Below the pieces are notes generated by a model. The model did not search any database. It saw nothing but the letters and a program-made list of their open reading frames with translations, and was not told the origin of the DNA. Made by a program: the position numbers and the translations under genes. Positions 11,212-22,730 of a DNA stretch of 64,000 bases are shown here, in pieces (the stretch's first letter is position 1; every line of letters begins with the position of its first letter). Source of the stretch: Epiperipatus broadwayi (taxonomy: Eukaryota; Onychophora; Udeonychophora; Euonychophora; Peripatidae); the NCBI GenBank assembly GCA_028023455.1, contig JAQFVV010000049.1, positions 7,461,647 through 7,525,646 of the forward strand. Direction: 5' to 3'.

Positions 11212-12710
11212 TTGCAAGTTTAATACAATTTCTATGACCTATAACTGTGCTTCTCTACATCATAGTAACAAACTTCATTATTTTATTTATCCATCCCACA
11301 TGTGATTCTCTTTCTATGTCTTTTACAATCTCTTGCAATTCAAATTAGAACTTCAACATTACATCTTTTATGACATCTTTTAAAAATTCATCCAATTGAA
11401 CTCCATTTCAGTTTTCTATTTCTTTCAGTGATGTCAATGATACTTATTTCTTCCTATTAATTTTAATTCCTTCTTGTTATCTCTTACATACATCTTTTCA
11501 TAATTCAATGATTGGTCTGATGCCATTATATTGCTTTTCTACTAAAAATCCAAGTCTCATATTCCTAAGTCTTTTAATTTTATGATTAATTTCATTCATT
11601 ATATTTCTATCTAAATTAATAATTTGACAAAGGTGTTTGTAATCATCAACTTCTAATTCATGGTTATCAATTGTTATTTATTTTTTCTGAGAATGAATAT
11701 TACTCTTATTTTTCATCTTATTTTATTTTTCAACTAATAGCATTTACAATATCTCCTATAGCTCTGAAGCAGTATTTTCAAAAACAGTCACATAATCTGA
11801 AAAATCTAAATGACTTAAATATACTCCAATTACTTTTATTCCTCTTACCTTTTCATATTAAGTCAAAATATTTATTGTATAACTGGTTTTAAAAGTTTTG
11901 GAGATATGAAATCGTCTTGTTGCATATGATTTTCAAAGCTAATCTTGCTAGTATACTGTATATTCTAATTACTATTGTTGCATTTTGATAATCTTCAGCA
12001 TATGATATAATATCCTGGATCTATACATGATAGTTCAAAATTTTAATCACTATGACAATCTTTATAGAATCAAATACCTTTTCATATTCTATAAATCTAA
12101 AGCAAAACTGCAACTCATATTCCTTTGTTCTTTCTATAACTTTTCTCAATATTTGTTGTGATTAATTATGCTACTTTTAAATCCAGCTTGTTTTTTTTTT
12201 TTTTTGAATGGTTAAAATCCAAACTTCATTGAAGATATGTGGTAATTATCTTGGTAAATGTTTTATATGGAACACATAGTAGACTAATAGATCTGTAATT
12301 TCTAATCACTTAATTAACATCTTAAATATCAATACTAATATTGCATTCTTCAATCATTTGGTAGGTTTTTATCATTTAGATTTGTTATATAACTTTTCCA
12401 GCAATGTTATTATTCCTTTATCTTCTTCATTTAAGATACCAATTATAATGTCATCATTTTCTGTAGCTTTTTCTTCATTCATAGATATAATTGCATGTCT
12501 CACTTCTTTATTTAAAATGCTGGACATCTCAGAAGATATAATAACTGTAAGAAACACCTTACTTTCTTTTCTTTATTACTATTCTTTATAGAATTCTTCC
12601 ACATATTTCATGATGACTTCTCTCTTTTTAATAATAATCCTATCTCCTATTGACATTGATGTAGTAACTCTTCTTTTAATACCAAGGATGTTATTTTATA
12701 TTGTTGAAAT
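11212..12710 (-). pseudogene. Decayed RTE-type LINE (reverse transcriptase and 3' end), reverse strand
   Basis: A second, much older copy of the LINE at 41.7-44.6 kb, on the minus strand and 5'-truncated. The minus frame at 12557-12372 reads SILNKEVRHAIISMNEEKA, matching ILNEEVRHAIKCMKKGKAP of the younger copy. Further matches run in order: the YKYLGQII-like segment near 11610-11660, KIKRLKW-like text near 11400, and the SHVRWMDE segment near 11285. All frames are broken by stops and shifts. The 3' end near 11212 abuts the R-470 copy and has no TGATGA tail. Upstream, homology fades near 12710 in the linker between endonuclease and reverse transcriptase. Confidence 0.8.
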
Positions 12711-12778
12711 GATTAATGATGGAAATAAATAATTATAGTGACAATTATAAAAAGAAAGAGGTACTTTCAATTAACTAT

Positions 12779-13336
12779 TAAATATTTTAAATAGCAAATT
12801 TAAAATATCTAGCAGTTGAGAATATTTATGAATATAATATAACAATTTGTCACTTGTTAAAACAGAGAATCTATAATATAAAATAAATTAATAACTAACT
12901 ATTGCCAAGTGCTTTCAATTTTTACAAGTCCTTATCAAGGCAATGTAAAAAAAATATATTTTCTCCTAGGTGATAAATTCAACATTTCATTGTATTGGCC
13001 AGATACAACTAATCAGAAAGTTGGTTAATTTTGAATTCATAGCACAAGATGAATTTTGTATAAGATACGATTCTTTAATCTTGCATTTTTTATCATGTGT
13101 TTCATGCATTAATATTGTAAAATTCTTTGGACTAATATATGGCCTGTACTATTTTGGTGAACATAAAAAGCTGAATAAACTGTATCATCTTCTCTTGCTC
13201 TATTATATATATATATATATGTTGAAGGTGATATTTAATATTTGTTTTGGTTTCTCCAACATATATTGCACTACAATTTATTTATGGGCATCTAATAGAA
13301 TATACAACACTACTTTTATCCTTCTTATTTATTACA
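12779..13336 (-). pseudogene. Inverted 5'-truncated PLE copy (GIY-YIG domain and 3' flank)
   Basis: Reverse complement of the 3' part of the PLE that starts at 13.35 kb: the GIY-YIG coding region (minus strand from about 13336 to 13050) and its 3' flank (12970 to 12779). Similarity to 14990-15361 plus 16998-17190 is high. The copy lacks the hAT insertion found in its partner, so it preserves the empty site (CACCTAGGAGA at about 12964, minus strand). Together the two form a head-to-head pair, an arrangement known for Penelope elements, in which a truncated inverted copy is attached upstream. Confidence 0.85.
12902..12943 (-). ncRNA. Hammerhead-ribozyme-like motif, PLE copy B (inverted arm)
   Basis: On the minus strand: stem I TTGCC (12943-12939) with GGCAA (12906-12902), five perfect pairs; core TTGATAAG, in which T3-A8 replaces C3-G8; stem II GACTT with a mutated partner; GAA; stem III AGCACT (close to AGCGCT); cleavage base T. 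The homologous partner motif at 17.02 kb has A where this copy has G in stem I. Confidence 0.6.
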
Positions 13337-13346
13337 AAAAAAAGAT

Positions 13347-15254
13347 ATGCAGTCTAAGTATTTAAATAAATTTGAGTTTTTTTTATATAAACAAAAGCAT
13401 ATTAAACTGAGAAATAATAATCAACAAGTGGTTAATTTATCTAAATGTAAAATTCCAGATAACATAAGTGAAATTTTATCATTTAGGCCTAGATATATAT
13501 ATGGTTCATGGAAAAATGCAAAGGCTGAAATAATTGCAGATGTGGAAGTAGCATACAATTGTGTTATTACTAAAGAAAAAGAAAATATTATTAAAGTTAT
13601 AGCTCCACAAATTAATATGTTATCTAATAAATTGAATTATAATAAACAGCGAGCTTTGAAAGATGTTACATTATTTTTAAATAATAACCATCTGATTTGT
13701 TCTAAGAAAGATAAAACTCATAGATTTGTATTAATGGATATAGCTACATATAAAATTAAACTTCAACAACAAATAGAGAAATTGAACTCTATTAGAATTG
13801 AAAGTTATAATATAAAGGCTATGAAAGATAAGTTTGTTTCGAAGATTTTAAAAGCATGAGATAAAAAGTTTCGTACTAATAAAAAATATAGGGAAGTTTA
13901 TCCATTAGTGACTTTTATTTTGCAAATGTTTGTGAATGTAAAAACACATAAGATTAATGCTCCTTTGAGATTGATGATGAATTTTACAAGGGCATATTAT
14001 CAAAAGCTTGCAAAAATTTTAGTTCAGTGGATTTTAGATTTTGTTGGGTTTGGGGAATATACATTAAAGTCATCATTTGATTGTGTTACTATACTTGATC
14101 AAACAGCTGTAGTTAAGGAGTATGAGTTACTTTCATTGGATGTGGTGGAATTATATAGATCAGTGGATCGATCTGCATCTATTACAATTTTAAGAGATAG
14201 ATTAGGTGTTAAAGAAATGCCACAGGATAAGATATCTTTTATTGTGGATGTTTTAAATTGGATAAGCAATGATATTGTTGTAGCACATGGTAGTTACTTA
14301 TATAGAATGGAAAATGATGGCCAATAGGTTTGGCTATGAGTGGATTATTAAGTAGTTTGTTTGTAGATAATATAGAACAGCGAATTGTGAATCCCATATT
14401 AGTAAGAAATGAGAATACATTGTATTGTAGATATGTAGATGATGTTTTGATATATGGGAAACCAGACATTATAAAACAATTTTTGAATAGTTTGCAGAAC
14501 CAGGATGGTTTAGTTTGGACAATAGAAAGAGAGGATAATTCTAATATTAAATACCTGGATTTGCAAATATCAAGTGTGGATGATAAATTAGTATATAAAA
14601 TGGTTGTAAAACATCTAGATTATAGAGGTTATATTCATTCAACATCTAATGTTCCTTTAGTACACAAATTAGCTGGTTTTAGAACTTTTTAAAAATGTAA
14701 TCAACGACTGTGTTCAAATAAAATGTTTAAGAAAGATAATATAAAATGTTATATGCAAGATTTGATACAAGTGGGTTATAATAAACAAAGGCTATTATCT
14801 ATTGTATTGAAACATTATAAACAACATTATAATAGTGATCATATAAAATATGAATAATAAACCATGGATATCATTAGCTTTTATTCCCAATATTAATAAA
14901 AATATAGTAAAAGTTTTAAGTCAAGATTTCCGATTAGCATGGAGTACTCTGACGAAACTTAATAGATTAATAAATAATTCTAAGAGATTAATAAATAAGA
15001 AGGATAAAAGCAGTGCTGTATATTCTATTAGTAGCCCACAAATAAATAGTAGTGCAATATATGTTGGAGAAACCAAAACAAATATTAAATATCACCTTCA
15101 ACAACATAAATATATGTATAATACAGCAAGAGAAGATGATACAGTTTATTCAGCTTTTCATGTTCACCAAAATAGTACAGGCCATATATGTAGTCCAAAG
15201 GATTTTACAATATTAATGCATGAAACACATAATAAAAAACGCAAAATTAAATAA
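13347..15254 (+). pseudogene. Penelope-like element: reverse transcriptase and GIY-YIG endonuclease, broken
   Basis: The coding region of a PLE, which copies its RNA into DNA at a nicked or free 3' end. Frame 13347-13859 has the N-terminal domain (NLSKCKIPDNISEILSFRP; later DKTHRFVLMDIATYK). After an in-frame TGA (13857-13859) the same frame continues to 14327 with VNVKTHKINAPLRLMM and LLSLDVVELYRSV, the first catalytic Asp region. A frame change near 14320 leads to PIGLAMSGLLSSLFVDNIE and CRYVDDVLIYGK (the YVDD active site, about 14437). A stop at 14690-14692 and another shift near 14850 precede the nuclease: AVYSISSP and AIYVGETKTN at about 15013-15085. At least two stops and two frame changes make it dead. 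The start ATG 13347 directly follows the inverted partner. Confidence 0.9.
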
Positions 15255-15353
15255 TCGTATCTTATACAAAATTCATATTGTGCTATGAATTCAAAATTAA
15301 CCAGCTTTCCGATTAGTTGTTTCTGGCCAATACAATGAAATGTTGAATTTATC

Positions 15354-16997
15354 ACCTAGAACAGTGTTTCCCAACCTGCGGTACGCATACCATTGGTGGT
15401 ACGCGAGTTGCTGGTTGGTGGTACACGAAAAATAATCAATAATGGCGGACATAAAAAAAATTAAATCATAAAAATATAGAAACATTTTCCCCTATAATTC
15501 ATAAAAATTATTTTAATTAATAATATTATACAGTAAAGTTGTTTATATGTACAATCGATAATGATCTTTAATGTTAATGATAAAATTGAAAGTATGATTA
15601 AGAAATTCGATTTTTGGAAACAGTAGTATATATAAGCATCGAAAACAATCAACTGGAAGTATTCGAAACTCTACATATTTTTTTGTTTGAAAATAAGGTT
15701 AGTCTGTCTCAATATATACGAGAAAATATAATAGCACATTTAACAGGATTAAAAACGTCTTTCATGAAATATTTTCCAAAAGCCGAAAACACAAATGATA
15801 ATTGGATTTCAAACCCCTTTTATGCAGAAAATTTAGAAAAAGCTACATCATTATCAATAAAGGATAAAGAAAATTTAATAGAATTATCATGTGACAGAAC
15901 TTTACAAGTAGAATTCAAACGACACAGTCTAATTAATTTTTGGTTAAACATTAAAGAATATGAACAACTTTCTGAGAAAGCTTTTAAATTATTATTACCA
16001 TTTACTACTATGAAATTAATAGGAAGAGCTTTTTCTTCATATATTTTTTTAAAAAATAAGTATCGAAACAGATTGAATGCAGCTGTAGATTTAAGGGTAT
16101 ACCTCGCATCTTTTAAACCAAATTTCAAAAAATTATGTTGTTCGAAACGAGCACAAAGATCTCATTAAATTTATTTTATACACATATTTGATTATGATAA
16201 GAAAATATACTAATTGGTTTTTTATAATTTTGTGTTTTTATTAAAATCATTTATTAATAAACAAAATATGACAAAATAGTAGATAAATAATGAGTCGGAT
16301 CAAGGCAAATCAATCTAAATTATTTAATTTGAAAGAATGTATCAGAAAAGGATCATACCCAGAAATTAGATTCTCATTAATTTTTGATCATCTATTGTGG
16401 ATTACTAGATGTAAACTAGTATTTAATCATCAAAATTTTAATCCTATTATCTTCATGCTGAACAATATAAATAAAACAAGAACAAGAGATAGCCTGATAA
16501 CCCCTGAGGTTATTTTTACCATGACTTGGGACATGCTGGATTTATCCTCTCCATGACCCAACCAATAGCAAGATGCTTCGAAAAAGAGAAAACAGACTCA
16601 AATTCGGGAAAACCAAATGAAGAAATGAGAAAACACTTTGAACAAAATATGTACCAAATAACCTTTAATGTAATAATGTAATCATTAATAAATTATTTTG
16701 GAAAAAATATGAAACTTTGAACAAACATATACATATAAATATGTTACAGTGCGTTTATAATTTCAGTGAGTTTATAATCTGGCATGACGTTTAGGCATGT
16801 TTCAATGTAATTTGTCTCATTATGAGATGTGAATGCATACATGGTCACCCTATAATATTTATAATGCAAATAAAATAACACACTCGCAATAACAAATTTC
16901 ATGAAATACAATCATTTTTACGAAGTGGTACAATTTAGTGTGACGTACTACCAAGTGGTACACGAGCCAAAAAAGGTTGGGAAACACTGACCTAGAA
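15354..16997. mobile_element. hAT transposon (1628 bp) with perfect 8-bp target duplication
   Basis: Terminal inverted repeats CAGTGTTTCCCAACC (15362) and GGTTGGGAAACACTG (ending 16989) bound the element. The perfect 8-bp duplication ACCTAGAA flanks it at 15354-15361 and 16990-16997. Subterminal GGTACGC-type words also occur near both ends. The uninterrupted inverted PLE arm at 12.97 kb supplies the empty site. The element is internally deleted: it keeps only the C-terminal transposase part (15614-16165). The remainder (16170-16980) shows no coding sequence I can identify. Confidence 0.93.
15614..16168 (+). pseudogene. hAT transposase C-terminal part (ZBED5/SCAND3-like)
   Basis: An open frame of 184 codons resembling the C-terminal third of hAT transposases of the ZBED5/FAM200/SCAND3-like group, including the dimerisation region. 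Readable motifs: WISNPFYAENLEKA (about residues 59-72), DKENLIELSCDRTLQVEF, FWLNIKEYEQLSEKAFKLL, LPFTTMKLIGRAFSS and KNKYRNRLNAAVDLRVYLAS, ending in SKRAQRSH. The usual FATTYLCExxFS stretch is shortened. The BED zinc finger and RNase-H-like catalytic core are absent, so the ATG at 15614 is not a native start. It lies inside the 15362-16989 element in the same orientation as the PLE it interrupted. Confidence 0.8.
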
Positions 16998-17018
16998 GAT
17001 TTTTTTTTTTTTTTTACT

Positions 17019-17059
17019 TTGCCTTGATAAGGACTTGTAAAGTTGAAAGCGCTTAGCAA
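17019..17059 (+). ncRNA. Hammerhead-ribozyme-like motif, PLE copy C
   Basis: Stem I TTGC (17019-17022) with GCAA (17056-17059), with a C-A mismatch next to the core; core TTGATAAG (17024-17031), in which T3-A8 replaces C3-G8 and one base is extra; stem II GACTT/AAGTT (17032-17036 with 17040-17044), loop GTA; GAA (17045-17047); stem III AGCGCT (17048-17053), perfectly self-complementary; cleavage base T17054. Confidence 0.65.
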
Positions 17060-17564
17060 TAGTTAGTTATTAATTTATTTTATATTATAGATTCTATGTT
17101 TTAACAATTAATAAATTGTTATATTATATTTATAGTTATATATTAACAGAAGTATTATTTATGAATATTTATGAAGTAATTGAAAGTATTTTTGTGTTTT
17201 ATAAATGTTAATATGAATATTTATTATCACTATTAGTTTATTAGTTTTATTTATTATTTAGGAGATGTTTATTTACATATATATATATATATTAAAATGG
17301 ACATTTCATAGGGTCCAAAAAAGAAGAGTGTTTTAATGAAAGAATAATTAATCTATAGCTATAGTTGTTTTTTTCTAGATCAGCGCTTCTTAAACTTTTT
17401 TCATTCGTGACCTCTTTTTATCATCGAGATTTTTTTGCAACCCCAGATATTAAATATAAAATAGATATAGAAATAAATATTCCCATAAATAATTTATTTC
17501 TTTGGTAAGCAATATACATATGAAAATAAGTAGTTTTAGGATTTGTTTTAAGTATACCAAAATT

Positions 17565-17995
17565 AATGAATATATAGGGTATATGAGCACAGACTTTCAA
17601 ATGACCCACCACTCTCCACTCTATCTCATAACACTGATACACTTGAACACATATATGTGAAAAAGATAAATAATCACCAATATCCTTATTTCATGCTAAC
17701 CAACAATCATCAGTTGGTCCAGATTATTATCTCTACACATATATGCAATAAGTGCTCAGATATATATATATTAAGATAACCAATCTTCATACTTTAATGG
17801 ATAGGCTTCAATCCACTCCACACTCCAACTCTTCAACCTTCCATCCAATTGAAAATCTGATGATGGAATGTTCAACAGCCACCCTGAGGCTGAGATTCTT
17901 GTCACACTCATGTTGACCTAAAGTCAATCAGACTCCTCATGTGCAGGATATAATCCATTTAATACATATACGAGAGATCAGCAGACAGAAAATCA
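17565..17995 (-). repeat. R-470 repeat nested in the hAT element
   Basis: Reverse-orientation R-470 unit running from the tRNA-like head (TATGAGCACAGACTTTC at 17581) through the ribozyme motif and body (TCTGATGATGGAATG, CATGTTGACCTAAAGTCAAT) to about 17995, where it meets the 3' end of the transposase frame. It must be younger than the hAT. A single unit, so the tandem partner is missing. Confidence 0.75.
17676..17718 (-). ncRNA. Hammerhead-ribozyme-like motif, R-470 copy in hAT
   Basis: Minus strand: stem I ACCAA (17718-17714) with TTGGT (17680-17676); core CTGATGA; stem II reduced (TTGTT..AGCAT); GAA present; stem III ATAAGGAT, which no longer pairs well. Likely decayed. Confidence 0.5.
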
Positions 17996-19679
17996 TGTTT
18001 TAATAAGATGGATGTGCTTGTTTTTTGCTGCATAACAAATTAAATCTTGGTAAATATTTGATACTGCTGTATGTAAAGCATCTTCAATGTTTTTCAGCAT
18101 TGAATGATATTTGAATTTAATATACATTGAAACTGAAAAAATCATTTCACATAAGTATGGGGTACTGAATGGTAGAAAAACATTTAATGTCATTTCAGAA
18201 ATTGTGGGAGATTCAGTCCTTATTCCAATCCAGAATTCAGTCAAGGATTTTTGTGGAAAGTCAAGTTTTAACTTGGAGTCACTCAATAGCTCAGCAAATT
18301 CCTCTTGTGCTTTATATGGCAGGTGATCAATCTCATTAATGTCGATCAAAAATGGTCTTTGAATCCAAGGTAACTTTCTGAAATCTAAATTTGATATAAA
18401 GGATTTGCAGAACTGCATTTCTAGGGTTTTTAAGTGATCTATAATAATTTTTATAATTAATATTTTATAATTATTTTTTTCAATTATAAAATTGTTGATA
18501 GTCAAAAACATTTCCAATGAATCATTTTCCATCTTATTCTTCCAAATGTTGATCTTTTTAATAAAACCTTCAATTTTATCATTCAAAATAAAAATATTGC
18601 TATTTTTTCCTTGAAGAGACAAGTTAAGATCATTTAGCTTCTCAAAAATATCAGACAAATACACAGGTTTGATAGCCATAAGTCATTTTGAAAAAGAGCA
18701 GCAAGACCAGATTTTTGTTCGGTTAAAAATACAATAATTTCTTCCTTTAATAACAATAATCTTTTTAAACTTTTCCCTCTTGACATCCATCTTACTTCTG
18801 TATGTAATAATACATTTTTGTATGCAGAGTCCACATCTTTACAAAAATTTGAAAATAAATGGCTGTTAAGGGCACAGATTTTAATAAAGTTTATAATTTT
18901 GACAGCATCCTGAAGTACATCATTCAATTCCATTGCTATTTTTTTTGCTGCAAAAGCCTCTTGATGGATCAGGCAGTGTGTAAAAGTTACATGATTATTA
19001 CCAGAACTTCAACAAATGATTTAAAACCAATATTTTCACCAGTCATTACTTTTACACCATCTGTGCATACCCCAAAGCAATTTTTCCATTCTAAACCTTC
19101 AGTTTTAAAAAAAAATTGTCTACTTTATTATATATGTCTTTCCCTCTTGTATGTTTTTCCAAAGAATGAAAAATAAAAATTATTTCTCAATGTTTTCTTT
19201 ATAATGTATCTGACATATACTAATAATTGAGCTATTTTTGAAATATCAGTTGTTCCATCCAACTGAAATGTAAATATTGGGCTTTTTTTAAGTCCAGTAA
19301 TAAGTTGCTCAAATTGGTCATTGCTAATTTTAGAAATTCTATTAGTGACAGTGTCATTTGACAAAGGAATTTTCCAAATTTTATCACCATATTTACTTCT
19401 GTGAAGTATTTCTACCATTTTAATAGCAGCAGGTAATATAAGATCTTCTCCATTGGTGTATGGCTTTTTATTTTTAGCAATCAGATGTGAAACTTCATAT
19501 GATTCATGTAAATATTTTTCATTAACAGTTATAAATTTTTCAAAATATTGTTTTTCTTTATTTAAAGTTTTTAATAGTCCTTCAAAATATTCTTTTGGAT
19601 TATTGACATATGAAGGATGCTTAGATTCAAAATGTTTTTTTTTTTTAAATTTTGATGGTTTCATACTCTCCCTAGACAA
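17993..19679 (-). pseudogene. hAT transposase (ZBED5/SCAND3-like), frameshifted
   Basis: Three consecutive minus-strand frames cover most of a hAT transposase. 19679-19128 is the N-terminal part: KHPSYVNNPKEYFEGLLKTL after a remnant of the BED finger (FESKH), then SHLIAKNKKPYTNGEDLILP and FTFQLDGTTDISKIAQLLVY, where the first catalytic Asp lies in the LDGTTD motif. 18933-18634 is the middle: HTEVRWMSRGKSLKRLLLL, the conserved VRWLSRG motif. 18679-17993 is the C-terminal part: DHLPYKAQEEFAELLSDSKL, LTEFWIGIRTESPTISEMTL and FLPFSTPYLCEMIFSVSMYI. Frame breaks near 19130 and 18660, and a poorly readable stretch between, show that it is dead. The overall length matches the family. It belongs to the 17381-20777 element. 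Confidence 0.85.
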
Positions 19680-20785
19680 AACATTATTACAAATTAATCA
19701 AAGAAGTTGTTAATTACTGTCACAGTTGTTGAAAGTAAAGCCAAATTGGAGAAATGACTGATCATATTTTCTTTTTCACATCTGAGATGCCTCTTTCTGA
19801 ATACAAGATTCTGCTTAAAAAGACTTTGTAGCATTGCCATCTGCATCATTATCTTTGGTACTCAAGTTCAACCATTTATCCATGGGTAAAAAGTATTTTT
19901 ATCCTAAAATATAAATAAAATAACAGTACTTATTAGTTAGCAGAGACACCAAGTGGCAGCTGTGTTTTTTGTTGAATTATACAAAGCATATTTACTCCTG
20001 TATATTTTATTTTTTACTATCCCTGTATGTTTTATTTTTTAATATTTAAAAAATATTAATAAATCAATTATAAATTACCTATTAAGTTTAAAAAATAGAA
20101 ATATGTTTTTACTATTAATAAATAAATGACAATAAGTTTCAAATAAAAAATAAATTTTTATAATAACTAATAGGTAATACTTATATAAAGCTAAAACCTT
20201 ACTTAGTACATGTGCCTTGAGTGCTTAATTTTTTAATAAGAACTAATATTTAATAACTAATAGGATGATAAATTTTAATAAAAAAGTGAAAAAAAAAAGT
20301 ATACAAGCATTTTTATAAATCAAAAATAACATCTTTCATAATATTTATTCAAATAAATACTAATCTTAGTCGAATAAAACAGTAAATACAATATTGTATT
20401 GTTCTTGTGATGTGGACACTTGTTGAAATGAAACTGAAACAAATAACTTGAATGGAAATGCATTATATAATCATAGTGGTGCCAACCTTATTCTCACCAC
20501 TGCAGCATATATTTTGATTCTGAAATAACTTATATGCTGAAATTGCAATGTGAGACCACTATTATGATGCATTTAATATTATTTTCAATATGAAAATATA
20601 ATTTACAGCTCAACTTGGCCATCATTACGATTTTATAATTGTGCTGTACAAAAAACAATATATTAAATTAAAGATAATGAAGGGATTGTGACTAATATTT
20701 CTTTAAATTCATGTATATTAATTAAATTTTCTTGACCCCAACTTTTCTCTCCGCGACCCACAGTTTATGAAATGCTGCTCTAGAT

Positions 20786-21714
20786 CTATATAGCATCTAT
20801 GGAAACTAATTAAGAAAAATGCATTAGTTATAAAAATAGGTTATGTTATTAAATTAAATTTTAGTAACATTAATAAATGCATACATGTATATAAAACATT
20901 TAAAAATTATTTAAAAAATTCTAAAATTCAATTTTCATAAATTTTATTTTTAGCAACCAGTTTTATTTTTTAATATATAAAAAAATAAAAATTGTTTTAA
21001 AATTCAGAAAAATGAATTTGAAATAAAACAAAAAACAGATTAATCCAATTAAATTAAAAATAGCATGTGTATAGAAAAGTCTGACTAAATATGGGAATTA
21101 AAATATTGGCATTGTAGTAAACAGAATTAGGCTATACTTATTATGCCAAAAGAAAGGCTATTGTTTATAAAATATATCTCTAAAATGTATGCATAACAAA
21201 TTTCTTTGATTCAAAAGAATAGAAAAGTTCATAATGTAATTAAGAGGTACAACAAAAATATTTATGAAATAATTTTATGGTACCTGTGAGTTTTTAAATA
21301 AGTCGAGATAATAGCCTATATTTTTGATAAATCTACTGTTTCGGAAGCCCCCCTCCCCTCCAAAAAAAATGTTTACAAAAAAATGCCTTTTAGAAAACAT
21401 ACTATTTAATAATTATATTTTATTTTATATTACATTGTTCTAAAAAAAGTAATCATTGTGGAAAAGATAATTACAATATTTACAGTTTAGTTTTTTTCTC
21501 TTTTTTTTTTTTGGATTAACTGAAAAATAATATATATAAATACACTACTCACACTTTATTAATGTCGGTGGCATGCAATCATATCATTACCATTAATGCA
21601 CACTTTTTAGGAAGTCAAGATCCTGTACTTTTGGAAATAGATTACCCCATCACATTCTGACAGGAAGGCTCCCAAATTTTTATCATTATGACAATTTAAC
21701 AAAAAAACTGACAA
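20786..21714. other. AT-rich spacer, no feature seen
   Basis: Nothing recognised. A C-rich patch (CCCCCCTCCCCTCC, about 21349) stands out only by composition. Confidence 0.5.
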
Positions 21715-22073
21715 TGTTAAGAGCATCTTATCATTATTACTTTATAAGTAAAAAAAAAATTGAAAGAAAACTTCTTAATGGAATTTATTGGAATTTATTC
21801 ATGTTTTAAATTTAATAATTGATTTATTAATTTTGTTTCAATTTAACATCTAATATATCTTTGGTAGATTATAGATCTTATGAATGGAAGTTACGACACT
21901 GTTAAGAGCATCTCATTGCTTCCCACTTTATAATATAAGTAAAAACAAAAGATTGAAATAAAGCTTCTTAATAAAATTTATCAGAATTTATTCCTTTTTT
22001 TTTAATTTAACCATCGATTTATTAATTTTGTTTTAATTTACCAACTAATACATATTTGGTAGATTGTTGGCCA
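21715..22073. repeat. Two diverged direct repeats, about 185-bp period
   Basis: TGTTAAGAGCATCT begins at 21715 and again at 21900. Both are followed by CTTTATAA..AAGTAAAAA, a TTCTTAAT..AATTTAT segment, GATTTATTAATTTTGTTT and TTGGTAGATT in the same order. No coding capacity. Confidence 0.7.
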
Positions 22074-22154
22074 TTGAAAGTGTACATTTATCAAAAATAT
22101 TTGGTACCATCTTGGTTTACTTGAAATCTCACAAGTACTGATTTTATTTAGTGT

Positions 22155-22717
22155 TCTTTTAAGATAAATTATAAATAAACACTCTCACTTTTCCAGACAC
22201 AAGATAGTTTTTTAGAAAGGATGGAATGAATCCACCCATTCTTTCGACCCAAACATTTATGTATGGGTAGATCTTAAGCATATGGAAATGAGAGCATGAA
22301 GATGTTAAGCAATCCCTATAAATTAGTTGAAATTAAACATATATAATGAGACATTATTTTATATAGCACGCTATGTTTTTATATTGTAATACTGATATTA
22401 GCGATTAAGCCAATGCACGTGCACTTTCAAGATAAATTATAAATGAATACTCTCACTGTTCCAGACACAAGATATAGTTTTTTAGAAAACATCTTCACAC
22501 TCTCATTTCCATATGCTTAAGATTTGCCCATACATAAATGTTTGGGTCGAAAAGATGGGTGGATTTATTCCATCTTTTCTAAAAAACTATATCTTGTGTC
22601 TGGAAAAGTGAGAGTATTCATTTATAATTAATCTTTAAAGTGCATGTGCATTGGCTTAATTGCTAATATCACTATTACAGTATAAAAACATAGCATTATA
22701 TAAAATAATATCTCATT
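22155..22717. mobile_element. Foldback element with extra direct half-copy
   Basis: Arms of about 143 bp at 22345-22488 and 22575-22717 are inverted copies (AATGAG..TTATTTTATA at the outer ends, TATAGTTTTTTAGAAA at the inner ends). The 86-bp centre (CACTCTCATTTCCATATGC to GGGTGGATTTATTCC) is the reverse complement of 22205-22315. That stretch is preceded by another direct copy of the inner arm at 22159-22205. The structure thus contains three partial copies of one sequence in mixed orientation. No open frame. Confidence 0.75.
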
Positions 22718-22730
22718 AGTGTTCTTTTGT

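Larger units (their letters stand above)
15255..17200 (+). repeat. PLE 3' flank, split by a hAT element
   Basis: The untranslated 3' region of the PLE runs 15255-15361, is interrupted by a hAT (15362-16989), and resumes at 16998 through about 17190. It is colinear with the inverted arm 12779-12990, where the interruption is absent. A hammerhead-like fold lies at 17019-17059. The exact 3' terminus is uncertain because similarity between the arms fades in AT-rich text. Confidence 0.75.
17373..20785 (-). mobile_element. hAT transposon (3397 bp) with 8-bp target duplication
   Basis: Ends CAGCGCTTCTTAAACT (17381) and, on the reverse strand from 20777, CAGCATTTCATAAACT form the terminal inverted repeat. 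The flanks TTCTAGAT (17373-17380) and CTCTAGAT (20778-20785) match in 7 of 8 bases, the 8-bp duplication of a hAT element. The transposase lies on the minus strand (19679 to 17993), and an R-470 repeat is inserted downstream of it. The long AT-rich stretch 19740-20700 upstream of the gene shows nothing else recognisable. Confidence 0.88.

Noticed and set aside
12970-13365. 131-codon plus-strand frame beginning INSTFHCIGQIQLIRKL
   Set aside because: It lies antisense to the inverted PLE copy; the same peptide appears antisense to the main PLE (15355-15164), so it is a shadow of the GIY-YIG region and 3' flank.
16290-16556. 88-codon frame in the first hAT element
   Set aside because: No hAT-like motif and no conservation evidence; probably chance in non-coding transposon sequence.
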